Source: Ceratorhiza oryzae-sativae
Taxonomy: Eukaryota > Basidiomycota > Agaricomycetes > Cantharellales > Ceratobasidiaceae
Assembly: GCA_030998015.1 (NCBI GenBank)
Contig: JARWMV010000099.1
Span: 1-56,796 of the forward strand
Direction of reading: 5' to 3'
Length of the DNA stretch: 56,796 nt
Under the pieces are notes generated by a model. The model did no database searches, was not told the origin of the DNA, and was given only the letters and a program-made list of their open reading frames with translations. This document shows, in pieces, positions 19,835-31,157 of the stretch; position 1 is the first letter of the stretch; each line of letters begins with the position of its first letter. Made by a program: the position numbers and the translations under genes.

Positions 19835-21276
19835 ATAGAGGTGCTGTGCCAGGCTCCTGCAGCCAGAACTTGCCAGAATTCTGGCTAAAATTCCAGCGAA
19901 TTCTGGCGTGCCAGTTGCCAGTGCAGGTGCCAGAATAGCCTCAAGGGTGCCAGAGTCCTAGGCAGAGTCCTGCAGTACTGGCATACCTGCATACCTGCAT
20001 ACCTGAATACTGGCACATTGTCACCTGTACACGACCACCACGGATTGCATATATTAAGCACTCATAAAATGCGCAAAATTCAGCGGATCAAATTGTACTT
20101 TACTTGATTACAAACGGTTAAGAAATGAGCAGTATCGGCGCAGAATCGTCTAAGAAAAATATTCAGGGGGATGCGCAGATGTTCAAGCTCGCTATCCTGA
20201 GCTCTAATTGGGGCGATATACATACCAATCGACTCGTCTCACTGAGAGGAATCGAATGCACATATTTTCATAATAAACGAACGCTTTTATCGAAAGTTAT
20301 CAGCGATATAAAGGGGGAAACCCCTGAACAGCGCCACAAGCGCTAGTGAAACCAGCCGTGCAAACCTCGCTCCCTTGCGCGGAGTCGATGCGCATTATCA
20401 TAAGGACTCTATATACCAAAAACCAGCCTGATTGAAGGTGTTTTAGCTGGTGAAACTGGGGGAACAGCGCCCCTGATGCTGAAAACCCCCTGAAATGCGC
20501 CATGGACACCCACACAGTGCTATTCTGGCTTTCTTAGTATCACAGACAGATTCAGGGATGCTTATTGCCCTATCTCAGGTACCTGAAACATCTGGAACAA
20601 GCTTATAACATAAATTTCCGACCATGTGCAGTGATTCTGCTGGGTTGACAGTGAGGTTGCCTGCACACACCCCGGTTCATAGTTATCCAGTCAATGTATT
20701 TACTAGATATAATGTCAGTAGGGGTTTTCAAGCTCAGGAGAAAGGCTAGCTGGTCGGATAAGCTTCAAACAGCTTTCTTTGTGGTGAAATAGCATGTGCG
20801 CATTTCCCAGAATATTTCCTGAGCATCAATTTGGAGCGAACTATGCGTTATCGAATTTTTTGCGCGGAGCAAATGACATATCTGTGATCTCCTGATTTTT
20901 GCGCATTTAATGAGCTACTTTGCGAGAGATTGTGGTGAGGTTTATGGCCCTGGAAATGTTGGCCACAAAGACCCGAACAAAAGAACTGCGTAAAATTTGC
21001 CAGAATGAATTTCGTATGAAACGTGCTCTATATCATTGGAATGCTCTCTCTTCTGCGCATCTAATGAGCTATTACACAACTTGATGTGGTGAGTTCTGAC
21101 CATAGCCAGTTGCAGGAGTCCCGGGATTCTGGCATGCTCCTGCACCTGCCAGAATTCTGGCACGGACTCCGGCAACTGGCGAGCCAGTGCCAGTGCCAGT
21201 GCCAGAATGGCCAAAAAGCGCAGGAGTCCTGCTGCAGGTGCCGGAGTCCTGCAAAATTCTGGCACAGCTTCTCTAT
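19835..21276. mobile_element. 1.44-kb element with terminal inverted repeats, no coding capacity
   Basis: Terminal inverted repeats of about 18 bp: left 19835-19852 and right 21259-21276 share ATAGAG, two variable bases, then GCTGTGCCAG. Subterminal zones of 150-190 bp on both sides are crowded with GCCAGAATTCTGGC palindromes and GGAGTCC / CTGCAGG words in opposite orientation. Two copies of a GCGCATYTAATGAGCTA repeat lie at about 20901 and 21056. No ORF of note is inside, so it looks like a non-autonomous DNA transposon. No target duplication was found, and different sequences are truncated at its two ends. Confidence 0.55.
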
Positions 21277-21289
21277 CACTCACCCAACC

Positions 21290-23310
21290 TGACCTAGTTG
21301 ACTCCAACTCTCCTAGATGGTCAGATGCTCTTCGATCTGACTGCTGTGAAGACTGGATCACCACCCTAGACACCAAATTCAAACAGCTGCAGAAACAAAA
21401 CATTTACAAGGTCATCAATTGTTGCAAAGTACCGTGTGGCCAACAGATACTCACCTCAAGCCCAGTACTGAAAATCAAACAAGACGCCAACAGTAACAAG
21501 GTTCATCTAAAAGCTAGGCTAGTAATCCACGGGAATCAACAAATCGCTGGCCTCACGTACAATGAAACCTTCTCGAACACCCCCGACCTTGCATACATCC
21601 ACACTTGTCGACGACGACAAGTCAGGCAACGAGGAAAATGGTAAGGAAAATAAAAGAACTTGTATTCGACGAGAGGTCAAGTTCTTGAGGAGTCCTCTGC
21701 AAACTTGACCTGGTTTATATACATAGTACGAGCCACATCATAACAAACAAGTCCGTACAGTGAGTCAAGACAGATAAGAGATAGAAGCAGTAGAAGCGAC
21801 TGCGGAACTGCGGAATTTCACATCGGAGTTGAAATACATCTTGGTTACCGGTCCGGAACATTCCCTGAGTCACATGACACAGATATACCATAAAAGGCAA
21901 GTATGTTTTGAAGATGATCTCATAAAATGTAGTAAATCGAGAAAATATTGTAGAGTGGATGTATGCGTGTCAGTTCGTGACAACACTATATTCGCTCTTG
22001 TCACTCATGCTGATTTTGACTGCCATATGGTCGACGTTACTGGTGCATACACTCACACACCAATGGACATTCCTCTCTATGTTGAGTTCCCTGAAGGTTA
22101 TGGCAAAGGTGGACCAAACCTTATGCTCATCACTCAGGCCCTCTACAGCTTGCATCAAGCCGGCCACCTATGGGAAGTTTTCAGGAACAGCAAGTTTACT
22201 GCCATTGGCTATCGTCCGTCAGCCAAGGACGCATCTATTTTTACTCACACAAAGGATGGTGTCTACTCAATCATCATATGCTATGTCGATGATTTTGTTA
22301 TCTGCTGCACCACTGGACACATCAAAATGATCAAGCAGGAAATCCTAGATTTATTCGACTGTAAAGATCTTGGCAAGACTTGTCTCTTTCTCGGTATTGC
22401 TATCACTCACGATTGTGCCTGCCGTACGCTCTCATTGACCATGCAGTCATACATCAAGTCTATTGTAAAGCTTGCCAACCTTGAAAACGCTGCTCCTGCA
22501 ACCACCCCTATGTCCAATACAATGCCCATACTCAAGCCTTCAACCAAGAAAATCGACTACCTGTACATTACTCAACTTGGTTGCCTTTTCTGGGTCTCTT
22601 GCTGCGTCCGTCCCAACATCGCCTTCGCCGTAGGCATGCTTGCTTGTCACTCCACCTGCTATGGTGCTGTGCATATAAACGTCTTAAAGCGCATTCACCA
22701 CTACCTTGCAACAATGGCCAAAATCAGACTCACTTACAACGGCAATAAACCGTTCTACAAAGTTGCTTACACTGACTTGGACTTTGCTACTCAACACGAC
22801 CGCAAGTTGATCTTGGGATCCGTAGTTATCCTAGCTGGCGCTGCTATATGCTGGCTTAGCAAATGTCACTTGTCTGTCACACTGTCTACTATGGAGGCCG
22901 AAACCATTGCCTGCTGCCACACCGCAAAAGAACTCAAGGCCATTGTGCAGTTTCTTGATGACATTGGTGTTAAATATTTGTCAACAATGCCATCACCAAT
23001 TCTATGCAACAATCAATTGGCGATCGAATCCATGCACAACCCAACGAACAAAATGCATACGAAACACATCGACATACTGTACAATTTTGTCCAAGACAAA
23101 ATCCACAAGAAAAATCTTACAGTATCGTTCATTCTGTCCAAACAAAACCTTGCCGATGCACTCACCAAGCCACTCAACTATGATCAACACTGGTATCTTG
23201 CAAATTCTTTCCTGGGTATCCACAAACAACGCCATGCTGACGCGCTTGGCAAATTTTTTCCTCACATGCTCTTAGCGCAGGACTTCGAGTCCTTTTTCTT
23301 TTCTCTTTAA
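21290..23310 (+). pseudogene. pol: Copia-3 reverse transcriptase and RNase H, split by a solo LTR
   Basis: First part: WITTLDTKFKQLQKQNIYKV, LKARLVIHGNQQIAGLTYNE and TFSNTPDLAYIHT. After the inserted LTR it resumes in frame with LVTHADFDCHMVDVTGAY. RT motif ICYVDDFVICC, RNase H region AVAYTD-like then LSTMEAETIA, and the copia end signature KHIDILYNFVQDKI and NLADALTKPL. Apart from the LTR insertion, the frame is open for about 550 codons, so the remaining part decayed little before truncation. The first ATG after the insertion (21829) lies in LTR sequence and is not a real start. Confidence 0.88.
21606..21982 (-). repeat. Solo gypsy-family LTR with perfect target duplication
   Basis: 377 bp starting TGTCG and ending CGTGACA, flanked on both sides by ACACT (21601-21605 and 21983-21987). 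Removing the insert restores the copia-3 reading frame across the site. Internal order (GAGGTC..AAGTTCT, TTTATATA, GTCAC/TGACA-like box, AAAATGTAG) parallels the 5666-6178 LTR, so it is a divergent family member. Confidence 0.9.
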
Positions 23311-23338
23311 GTCTCATCGTTGCTCGTTTTAGGGGGAG

Positions 23339-23587
23339 TGTTGAACAATTCTGTGCATATATCAAGCATATATCAATATTTTACCTCTCCTTTGTCTTGC
23401 GTCCGACATTATGTGTTTTATCTCTGTTTGTACTTTCTTTCTCTCATATACACGCTGATGTACTGCCTGGATTTATCTGTTGTATTCTATATAAACAAAT
23501 GTACAAGTCGCTTGATCAACAGCAACGTTCTCCCCACTCATCTCTAGCAGGCTCAATCTGCTTCATCTCACTGCACTAAGTCAAACA
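23339..23587 (+). repeat. Copia-3 3' LTR
   Basis: 249 bp starting TGTTGAACA directly after the polypurine tract TTTTAGGGGGAG, and ending TCAAACA. It contains TCTATATAAAC as a TATA box near 23490. The 5' LTR is not in the window. Confidence 0.8.
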
Positions 23588-23601
23588 TTGGAGTGCATTT
23601 A

Positions 23602-23843
23602 TATAGAAATCAAATGTATATATTTATTATATAGAAACGGTTTACAAAAAGAATGTGTGAGTGTAAGTGAAGAGATGGATTATGGGGGGCTTGTAGAGTC
23701 CTTATTTATACCCAACGTATTCACATGAGTCATATGCTCTGCTGCTGCGCATATACTGCGCATACATGATGCATTCACACTTGACTCGATTACTGACTCA
23801 TACGCATTCTAGATCATTCGAGTATATACATGAATGTTCTACA
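23602..23843 (-). repeat. Copia-2 3' LTR
   Basis: 242 bp. The minus strand starts TGTAGAACA and ends TTCTATA. The purine run TAAGGGGGAG precedes it on the minus strand. Confidence 0.93.
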
Positions 23844-23993
23844 CTCCCCCTTAATCGAGTAAGTGTAAACTACAGGAATGATTAGAAATTTATTACATGA
23901 ATATAACCAATTCCAAAGACCATATCAGACTTTCAAACATTCAGAACGATTCCATTATTTCAATTCAACTATTATATTGATTATACGAGTTGA

Positions 23994-24683
23994 TTACTCG
24001 TCCTCTTCAACTTCAGTAATCATCGCGTACAGCTCCCCCATAATTGGCTTAGTAAGATAACTAAATTGGGGAGCCAGCAATGCTTTAGTTAGTGCATCGG
24101 CGAGGTTCTCTTTGGACGGTACGTACAAAGTAGATACCTTGCGCTGCTCGATAACATCGCGCATGAAGTGATGGCGAATGTCGATGTGTTTCGAGCGTCC
24201 ATGATATTGCGACTCAACTGAAAGCGTAAGCGCAGCAAGATTATCTGAAAGTATTAGGGTTGGTGCGTCAGCTTCATAGTATAACTCTTCGAGAAACTGG
24301 TGCAGCCATAGCGCCTGAGTACATGCGTGTGAAAGTGCCATATACTCGGCTTCCATCGTCGATAAAGCGACAGTGGCTTGCTTCTTAGCGGACCAAGAAA
24401 TAGCCGCACCTCCGAGTAAAAATATATTACCAGAGATGGACTTACGGTCAAGTAAGTTACTCCCCCAGTCAGCGTCTGAATATCCTAACTCTCCAAATCC
24501 TTCGTTGGATCGACGGTACGTTATCCCACACGAAGCAGTGCCCTTTAGGTAACGGATCACGTGCTTCACAGCTGTCACGTGTGCCGATCCAAAGCACATC
24601 GTGAATTGGGCTAGGAATGTAACGACGTAAGCTATGTCGGGCCTTGTGCAAAGGGCCGCATATAGTAGCTTACCAATGTACAT
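23994..24683 (-). pseudogene. pol: Copia-2 RNase H and C-terminal pol segment
   Basis: 229 codons continuing RT: YIGKLLYAALCTRPDIAYVV, HVTAVKHVIRYLKGT, the RNase H motifs YSDADWGSN and LSTMEAEYMALS, and the copia end signature KHIDIRHHFMRD and NLADALTKAL. It ends with an acidic tail and a normal stop. It shares its frame with all upstream copia-2 segments and is separated from RT by TGA 24717-24719. Confidence 0.92.
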
Positions 24684-24716
24684 TCCATAATTAAAATTGG
24701 GTTTCGTACCTTCAAA

Positions 24717-25268
24717 TCAAGTGAGTTGAATATTCGGCGTCATGGGCGTGTGAGCGGCGTAGGCATTCTGCAAACCTGCAGATTCAACTATAGAGTCAAT
24801 ATATGCTTTTTGACTCAAAGTTAAAGTGCCTTGCTCACGATCACAAGTAAAGCTTATACCTAAGAAGTGTCGGATGGAACCTAGGTTGCGCATTTCGAAG
24901 GCTTCCATTAGTTCTTCGATAACAAAGTCGGTATAGTTGTGCGAGCTTGCAACCATAACGTCGTCGACGTGAATCGCGAGTATTGCAACGAAGAGTTCAT
25001 CTTCGATGTTGATTATACGTCGATAAACACACGCGTCGGTTTTGCAAGGTACGTATCCGAGTCGCTTGAGTTTATTATCGAATAACTGATTCCACATTCG
25101 ACCTGCTTGTTTCAGTCCATAAATTGAACGTTTAAGACGAAGTACCTTATTTGTTTCGTCCTTGAAGTACGGTATCTGACGCATATAAAGTTCTTCATTT
25201 ACGTTCGCATGTAGGTAAGCGGAACTTACATCAAGCTGCCTCAAGTCCCAATCCAATTGATTCGCCAA
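24717..25268 (-). pseudogene. pol: Copia-2 reverse transcriptase core
   Basis: LDVSSAYLHANVNEELYMRQ, LKRSIYGLKQAGRMWNQLF and the catalytic motif AIHVDDVMVAS (HVDD instead of the usual YVDD), then IRHFLGISF and LSQKAYIDSIVE. The same frame is open upstream to the TGA at 25365-25367 (FSQQPGIDFGHTYAPVVRLD), so the Met at 25268 is internal. Confidence 0.93.
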
Positions 25269-25364
25269 GGATGCAATGATACGAATAGAATCAAGTCGTA
25301 CAACCGGTGCGTAAGTATGTCCAAAGTCGATTCCTGGTTGCTGACTAAATCCCTGCGCGACTAA

Positions 25365-27779
25365 TCAAGCCTTATAACAAACAGGCTTACCATTTTCGTT
25401 GCGTTTAATGGTTAGTACCCATTTGTTTCCAATGACTTTTCGATCGGCTGGGAGGTCGACGAGTTCGTAACTTCCCATTTTCTCGAGGGTGGCCACTTCC
25501 GCTTCCATGGCTGACTTCCATTCAGTTGCATTCGGTCCGGATAATGCTTGCTCAACGGTCGGGTTGTCTTCGGACGGTATTTGTTGAGTGGGGAAGGACC
25601 AATGTGTTTCGGGGGCGTTGGGAGTTGCCATGGACGGTTCTGCTTTCGGTGGAACGGGATCGTCGAGGGTGAGCTTGAAGAACGCTTCCTCCAATCCATC
25701 GAGCTCATTGTATGCGGGTAGTTCAATGGCTTTGGAGGTTGGGCTCTCGCTGGTCGAGGATATGGTGGGAGCGTCGGTAAGGGACGGTACGTCGGAAGTA
25801 ATGCTGTATGCGTCGTCGGCGTCGAACTCGCTGCCTGAGCTATCACCTGTGGTATTGGTGAGTCCTAATACGAGGTTAGATACCTCATTTTTATCCTCAT
25901 ACATGAGCTTACCTGTCGTGGTGGAGTCGTCGATCTTGATTTTGACTCCTCCACGCTCTTGTTCCAAAGTGATAGCTGGAGCGTTGGGGTTGTTGCGACA
26001 GGTTCGCACGCCGGTGTGTTGGTTGACAGCATTAATTCGATTAAGCGATATAGAAGTATCAGGGCGAGGGGTGTTAAGCATAATAGAGCGGTTGGGTGGT
26101 TTAGAGGCGACAGAGTGAATAAGAGTAGATGAAAGTTGTGAGTTGGATGCTTTCTTCGCGCTCTTAGTCTCCTCTTTTATACCTTTCTGCTCTCCTGCAT
26201 TTACCGAGTCATTCTTTCGCTCGCTGCTCAGCTTGGTATCTCCCCCTGTTCCAGTAAGTTCTACAGTTCGTTCCGCAGCGCTGCTATTCTGACTCGACTC
26301 CCCCTCAGCAGGCGGAACGACTGTTTCTACCCATTCTGGATCATCTTGCGCACCTGCGGGCTGCGCATATACTCGTGTAAACAAGATGTTCCACAAGTGC
26401 ATTATGCGATTAGCTCCAGGCTTGTAATATCTCCAACTTTTACCTTGTACATCCGATATTCCCGTAAATATACCTGTAAAAGTTTTAGGGTCTAATTTTG
26501 ATATGTTCTCTCCTTGATTAAGTATGTAACATTTCGTTCCCCATGGCCTTAATTGGCTAAAGTTTGGTTTCTTACCCCAAAAGAGCTTGTACGGTGTTTT
26601 CCAGAATGCTCCATGTACTTGTGTGGGCACCCGGTTCTTTAGATAGCATGCATATGCTATCGCTTCGTTCCATAAGAACTTCGGTGCTCCTGACTCAAGC
26701 ATCATCGCTCGCGCTTTTTCGGTAAGTGTCCTGTTTAGCCGTTCAGCGATTCCGTTTTGCTGAGCTGAATATGGGGCCGTAGTTTCCAAAATAGTTCCTT
26801 TCAGAGCGGCATGCTCGAACCATTCTTTATTTACGAACTCACCTCCATTATCAAATCGTACGCGTTTTATTTTCTTAGATTTCTGTGTTTCTAACATTGC
26901 TTCGAACGCCTTGTATTCTCTCAAAGTCTCGTCTTTGTGTCTCAGAAAACTTAGTTTTGTAAAACGCGTAGCTACATCCGTGAATGATACATAATATTTA
27001 TATTTACCGATGGATGTGATGCGAGCCGGTCCCCACACATCGGTAACTATGAGTTCGCCTATCTCATTCACGATTGTTTGCGACTGTTTCGGAAAGGGCT
27101 TTATATGCGCTTTTGATTGCATACATGCTTCACATTCGAAGTTCAAGCCTATTTTATCATCGGCAACTTCCATTCCCTCGACAGCGTTAGTACTTTTCAA
27201 TCGCTTGAGTGTCTGCGCATTTAGGTGACCCAGAATCCTATGCCAATCATACCAGGTTTGGCCAGTTTGTTTCACAAGTGCAACCTCGTTTATTGTTCGA
27301 CTGTCTACGGGATTGCTTATTGTTTGAGCGTCGATCTTCCACAAACTGCCCTGTATGCAATCATTAAGTTTTGACCCGATTGCTACTTTATGATTATTTG
27401 TGTCTGTTATGATTAGCTTGTTGCGGTCCAATGAGACACGCATGCCCTTATCAGTGATCAGCGATAAGCTGATTAGATTAGCGGGTGATCCAGGTACATG
27501 CGCTACATTCGTCAGGACAATAGTCTTGTATTGATCTTTGTTTGGTTCTATTTTACATCTGAGTCTAACTGAGCCTTGGCCTAGGATTGGCTCTTTACCG
27601 GTGACTCCAGTGATGTAACCAGACGATTTACTATACGTAGTAAATGCCTCTAGGTCCCTAGCCATGTGAGTCGTAGTTCCGCTATCAGCTAGCCATGTAT
27701 TACAGTCAATACTTACTAATGTCAGTTGATCTTCATAGGTTGAAAAGGCGTACTCGGGGGTTTCGCTGTCCTTTGACAT
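25365..27779 (-). pseudogene. pol: Copia-2 protease, integrase and start of RT
   Basis: 804 codons. The protease has WLADSGTTTHMARD. GAG-pre-integrase has WYDWHRILGHLNAQTL with an HHCC finger ending CEACMQSK. The integrase core has D in VTDVWGP, D in RVRFDNGGEF and E in QNGIAERLNR. A long Ser/Thr-rich linker follows, then the RT opening EWKSAMEAEVATLEKMGSYE and IGNKWVLTIKRN. It ends at TGA 25365-25367, where the family has a conserved residue between KA and LV. Confidence 0.93.
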
Positions 27780-27875
27780 GGCTATATGCGTACGTGCATT
27801 GCCAGTTTGACTCTTATTGGGTGAGTCAAATCTTCGGTTATGGAAATTTCCTTTGTTTGCTTTGTTGAGCTGACT

Positions 27876-28736
27876 TCACTTGTATGCGCCTCCTCCCGGG
27901 CTTCGGCACTTGTTTGCCCAGTGCCCGATCTTTCCGCAATTCTTGCACTTCGACTTCGACTTGTCTGGAGGTTTTGTATTGGTACGTGTAGGCCTATTCT
28001 GTTGGAACTTATTTGTACTGAAGAACGCTTTTGGTTCGTTGTTACGATTACTTCTTCGGTGTGCCTCGGCTAATATCCTTGAGCGTAGATCACTTATTTG
28101 ATCCGCTAGCTTGTTCACGTTGTCCGTTTTGAATCGGAAGCTTATGGATTGAGTGAACGTATCCCACGAATCCGGTAAGCTGGCTACTAAAGTCGTTATC
28201 CAATCCACTTCAGTTATTGACCTTGGTGCGATTAGATTTATTTGTTGGAACCAGCCACGCATGTGCTGTATGTGTTCCTCAATATCGTCGGTTTCGGCCA
28301 TGCGATGACTAAAGAATTTTCTACGCAGATCGATTAGTCCGACTGTGCCTTTGACTTGGAAGGTGGACGCCAAGAGATCCCACGCGTCGGCGGAATACTC
28401 ACATGTGTGTATGTGTGTGAGTACGTTTCCGTCTACTCGTAGTCTTATATTTGATAAGGCTTTCCGGTCTGACTTTAACCATTTATTATATTCTTCATTA
28501 TCCATGGTTTTCGTCTCGTCCGGTAAGGCTTTCCCTGCAGCGTCTTTCCTGTCCGAAAGAGTAACTTCAAGTGTTTTGGGCGGTAGTGACTTAGATCGGT
28601 TGACGTATCCGTACAAATCGAGGTCAGTGAGTATGTCCTCCATTTGCACACACCAAACGTTATAGTTCTCCGTCCCCCGCAATGGCTCGATGCGGTGTAG
28701 ACTGCTAGCTACGGTTGTTTGCGTGCTATCGGTCAT
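27876..28736 (-). pseudogene. gag: Copia-2 gag
   Basis: Starts at Met 28736. IEPLRGTENYNVWCVQMEDI and LIDLRRKFFSHRMAETDDIE match the gag of copia-1. The CCHC knuckle is CKNCGKIGHWANKC. It ends at an in-frame TGA (27876-27878) just after GGGAYK; the homologous copia-1 sequence reads straight through there, so the stop is a lesion and not a gag terminus. Confidence 0.92.
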
Positions 28737-28804
28737 GGTATGCTAATTTGTTTTGAGTACTCAGGTATATATATTTGTCTTCTTCTGGTTTAAAGCATAT
28801 GGGC

Positions 28805-28817
28805 GGGGCTCATAACC
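28805..28817 (-). other. Copia-2 primer binding site
   Basis: The plus strand reads GGGGCTCATAACC, identical to the copia-1 site at 7937-7949, complementary to the anticodon arm of initiator tRNA-Met. Confidence 0.65.
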
Positions 28818-29059
28818 TATAGAAATCAAATGTATATATTTATTATATAGAAACGGTTTACAAAAAGAATGTGTGAGTGTAAGTGAAGAGATGGATTATG
28901 GGGGGCTCGTAGAGTCCTTATTTATACCCAACGTATTCACATGAGTCATATGCTCTGCTGCTGCGCATATACTGCGCATACATGATGCATTCACACTTGA
29001 CTCGATTACTGACTCATACGCATTCTAGATCATTTGAGTATATACATGAATGTTCTACA
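28818..29059 (-). repeat. Copia-2 5' LTR
   Basis: 242 bp. It differs from the 3' copy at two sites, and both are CG in one copy and TG in the other. The primer site follows on the minus strand. Confidence 0.93.
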
Positions 29060-29081
29060 ATTTACTCACTGCGCTTCAACA

Positions 29082-29774
29082 AAGAGTCCTAGGGTCAGGT
29101 GATAGGTACCATCTGCCTTGTAGACACCTGTTACTGGATAGTCTCTTCCTGCTTTTGATTATTATGCAGTCCAAGCCTTTCTCCATTTCACAGTAGGCTA
29201 GTACAGGGGTACATCTCAATCCTGAGTGATAAGGAAGAACTTGACCTAATGTCAGAGCTATGACCAGGAGGGATGACCCAAACATCTAAGGGGATGATGG
29301 GAGACCTATAGGCAACAGTGCCAGAGGTCTAAGTCACAATGTCAAGGGGGAGATGTGCAACAAGGAGTAAGGGTGCGATAAGATGCAAGGATGTGGAAGT
29401 ATGTGCACTTGTCCTTAAGAGGACTGGGCAGAGACTATGGACTATAAGTCACACAGGTAGTAGAGGGGATGCAACAGGAGGTTGAGTTCTGAGGCTTAAG
29501 GCTCTCAGACTCTCCCTTATATATTCATATGATGAGCTATATCAAATACACATGTGGTGCAAGACAACTATCATACAATGTAAGAATGGTGCCATGTAAC
29601 AGAATATTCCAGAAGGTACAAACAGAATGTAAACAACAACAAGGTCATGTGATCATGTAACTAATTCTATGCATATATCCATTTAAACAGGACTTGTCCA
29701 AAATATGAGAAAGAGAGATGTATAAAATATAGGAAAATCATAATAAAATCCATGTCATGGTCTAGGCCATGACA
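29082..29774 (-). repeat. Gypsy fragment: LTR (29250-29774) plus leader
   Basis: A 525-bp LTR (TGTCA..TGACA) with 168 bp of the adjoining leader, homologous to 5498-6178. The internal coding region is absent; the fragment is cut near the copia-2 target site. CpG sites of the young copy are mostly TpG or CpA here. Confidence 0.88.
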
Positions 29775-30345
29775 TTTTCAATATGTCTACATCAAGTTCA
29801 TTACAATATATAACACACTTGTTTTCATGCAGTACTGCATCTCTTAAGTATCTAGCAGCTGAAATATCATGGCAGATGATCAAAATGGACATACTGTGCA
29901 ATTTTTTATAACTTGTCCAAAAAAATTGGATGTCTGGGGCATGAAGAGGGACAGTTTGGGGTTTGGTGCCTGCAGGTAAACTTGATGACCATCTTGTACA
30001 GTGCTGATGGGTCAACCTTGTTATCATATATTCAACACAGCTCAGTGCTATAATGATCATAAACAGTTGATCACCAAGTCTCCTGCAACACCTCTATTGA
30101 AAATCACAAAGCTAAGAGGCACAAATTAAACCTAATGTAAGTGCATACTTACCAATTATCTCATGATCAGGGTAGTCCCATGCTGCCAGATTGGAGAGCA
30201 AGTTCAAACCCTTTTGCCTCTTCAAGGTAGGCCACTTGCCAGCTGGTTTAATGTCTTTCAAGAGTACAGAGGCCATTGAAAGGATTGAAGCAGGTAAATA
30301 AGTATAGATTCCTGGCTGCAAATCCAGCTCTTTACATACATTCAA
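29775..30345 (-). pseudogene. Unidentified minus-strand gene remnant
   Basis: Two adjoining open stretches with coding-like composition. 30154-30345 encodes CKELDLQPGIYTYLPASILS, WPTLKRQKGLNLLSNLAAWD and YPDHEIIG, ending at a good donor (GTAAGTAT). The other (29755-30060) encodes LHSMSILIICHDISAARYLR and NKCVIYCNELDVDIL. The gypsy LTR cuts it at 29774. It carries several stops when joined. I do not recognise the family; context suggests another transposon-associated gene. Confidence 0.3.
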
Positions 30346-31157
30346 ATAAGCCTACACAGCCATGCAAAGCTCCTAGAACACTGTATATGTGCTGACTATG
30401 CATACAGTTTGCTAAACCTTGCTCTTTTCTTGGTTTGGGACAAACACAGTGTGCCAGTGCTCACATGAGTCAGCACTGTGGTGCACTCTGGTTTGGCATG
30501 GTTCACCTGTTCAGCTTGTGGTATTTTGAAATACCATTCCAGATATTTCTGTACTGCACCAGATTATTACCACGTGGGGCAATGTGGAGCCACCAGGGCT
30601 TTGCAGACCATGCTGGTCCCTGCTTTGCTGTTTGACCTTTGTCCCCTGTTCTGCCCTTCTGTGTCCTGCTTGTCCCGTTTTTTTGTTGTGTTTCTCTGTG
30701 CTAGAACGGTTTGCATAGGTCTTTAAATATGTATGCAAAATCAAGACAAAATCAAGATATATAAATAAATCAGTTGTCACGTGATGGACCGAAACCCTTG
30801 ACGCTCCGGCCGAGTGTAGGCAGATTGGTTTATACAACCCGTTCACCTGTTCTCCCGAGGATTTTTCCGGGGGTCAAGTACGATTTTTCTAGTATGATAA
30901 TGCTTTATGCTTCACGGAACCCAACACTGGTCACAATTTGCAATGGTTCCGATCATTGCCGGAAACAACATGGTGGCGTGGTGAGCAGTGGGTCTGACAG
31001 GTGATCTGCAACTCATCCCAATTCCTCAACTATTCCTGCGCCTTGACGCCAAAGCGCTTCGGAACGGCTCGGGCATGCGTGGATATGATAGCAGCCTTGA
31101 CCCCCCCGCGCTCCCTCGGCTCAAGATTGTATCTTCCGTTCTGTCGATTTGAACGTC
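30346..31157. other. Intergenic; upstream region of the Hsp70-like pair
   Basis: No gene seen. 31050-31104 resembles the upstream region of the second Hsp70-like gene (36275-36320), sharing GCGCTTCG and CTCGGGCATG, so the duplication includes promoter DNA. Confidence 0.5.

Larger units (their letters stand above)
21277..23587 (+). mobile_element. Copia-3, 5'-truncated copia retrotransposon
   Basis: Plus strand. It retains RT, RNase H, the polypurine tract and the 3' LTR; gag, protease, integrase and the 5' LTR are absent. The left limit coincides with the terminal repeat of the 19835-21276 element. Coding sequence is interrupted by a solo LTR at 21606-21982. Confidence 0.85.
23602..29059 (-). 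mobile_element. Copia-2, complete copia retrotransposon with target duplication
   Basis: 5458 bp, minus strand. Identical-length 242-bp LTRs (23602-23843 and 28818-29059) differ at 2 positions. ATTTA lies directly outside both ends (23597-23601 and 29060-29064). The primer site is at 28805-28817 and the polypurine tract at 23844-23852. Gag and pol lie in one single frame broken by three in-frame TGA codons, with no frameshift. The element inserted 14 bp beyond the copia-3 3' LTR. Confidence 0.95.

Noticed and set aside
20125..20346. 73-codon ORF inside the TIR element as a transposase
   Set aside because: Too short and without any DDE or zinc-finger motif.
25588..26118. Plus-strand 176-codon ORF within copia-2
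   Set aside because: Antisense shadow of the Ser/Thr-rich linker of copia-2 pol.
29076..29285. 69-codon minus ORF at the copia-2 right flank
   Set aside because: It is translated gypsy leader and LTR sequence, also present at 5414-5701, not a gene.
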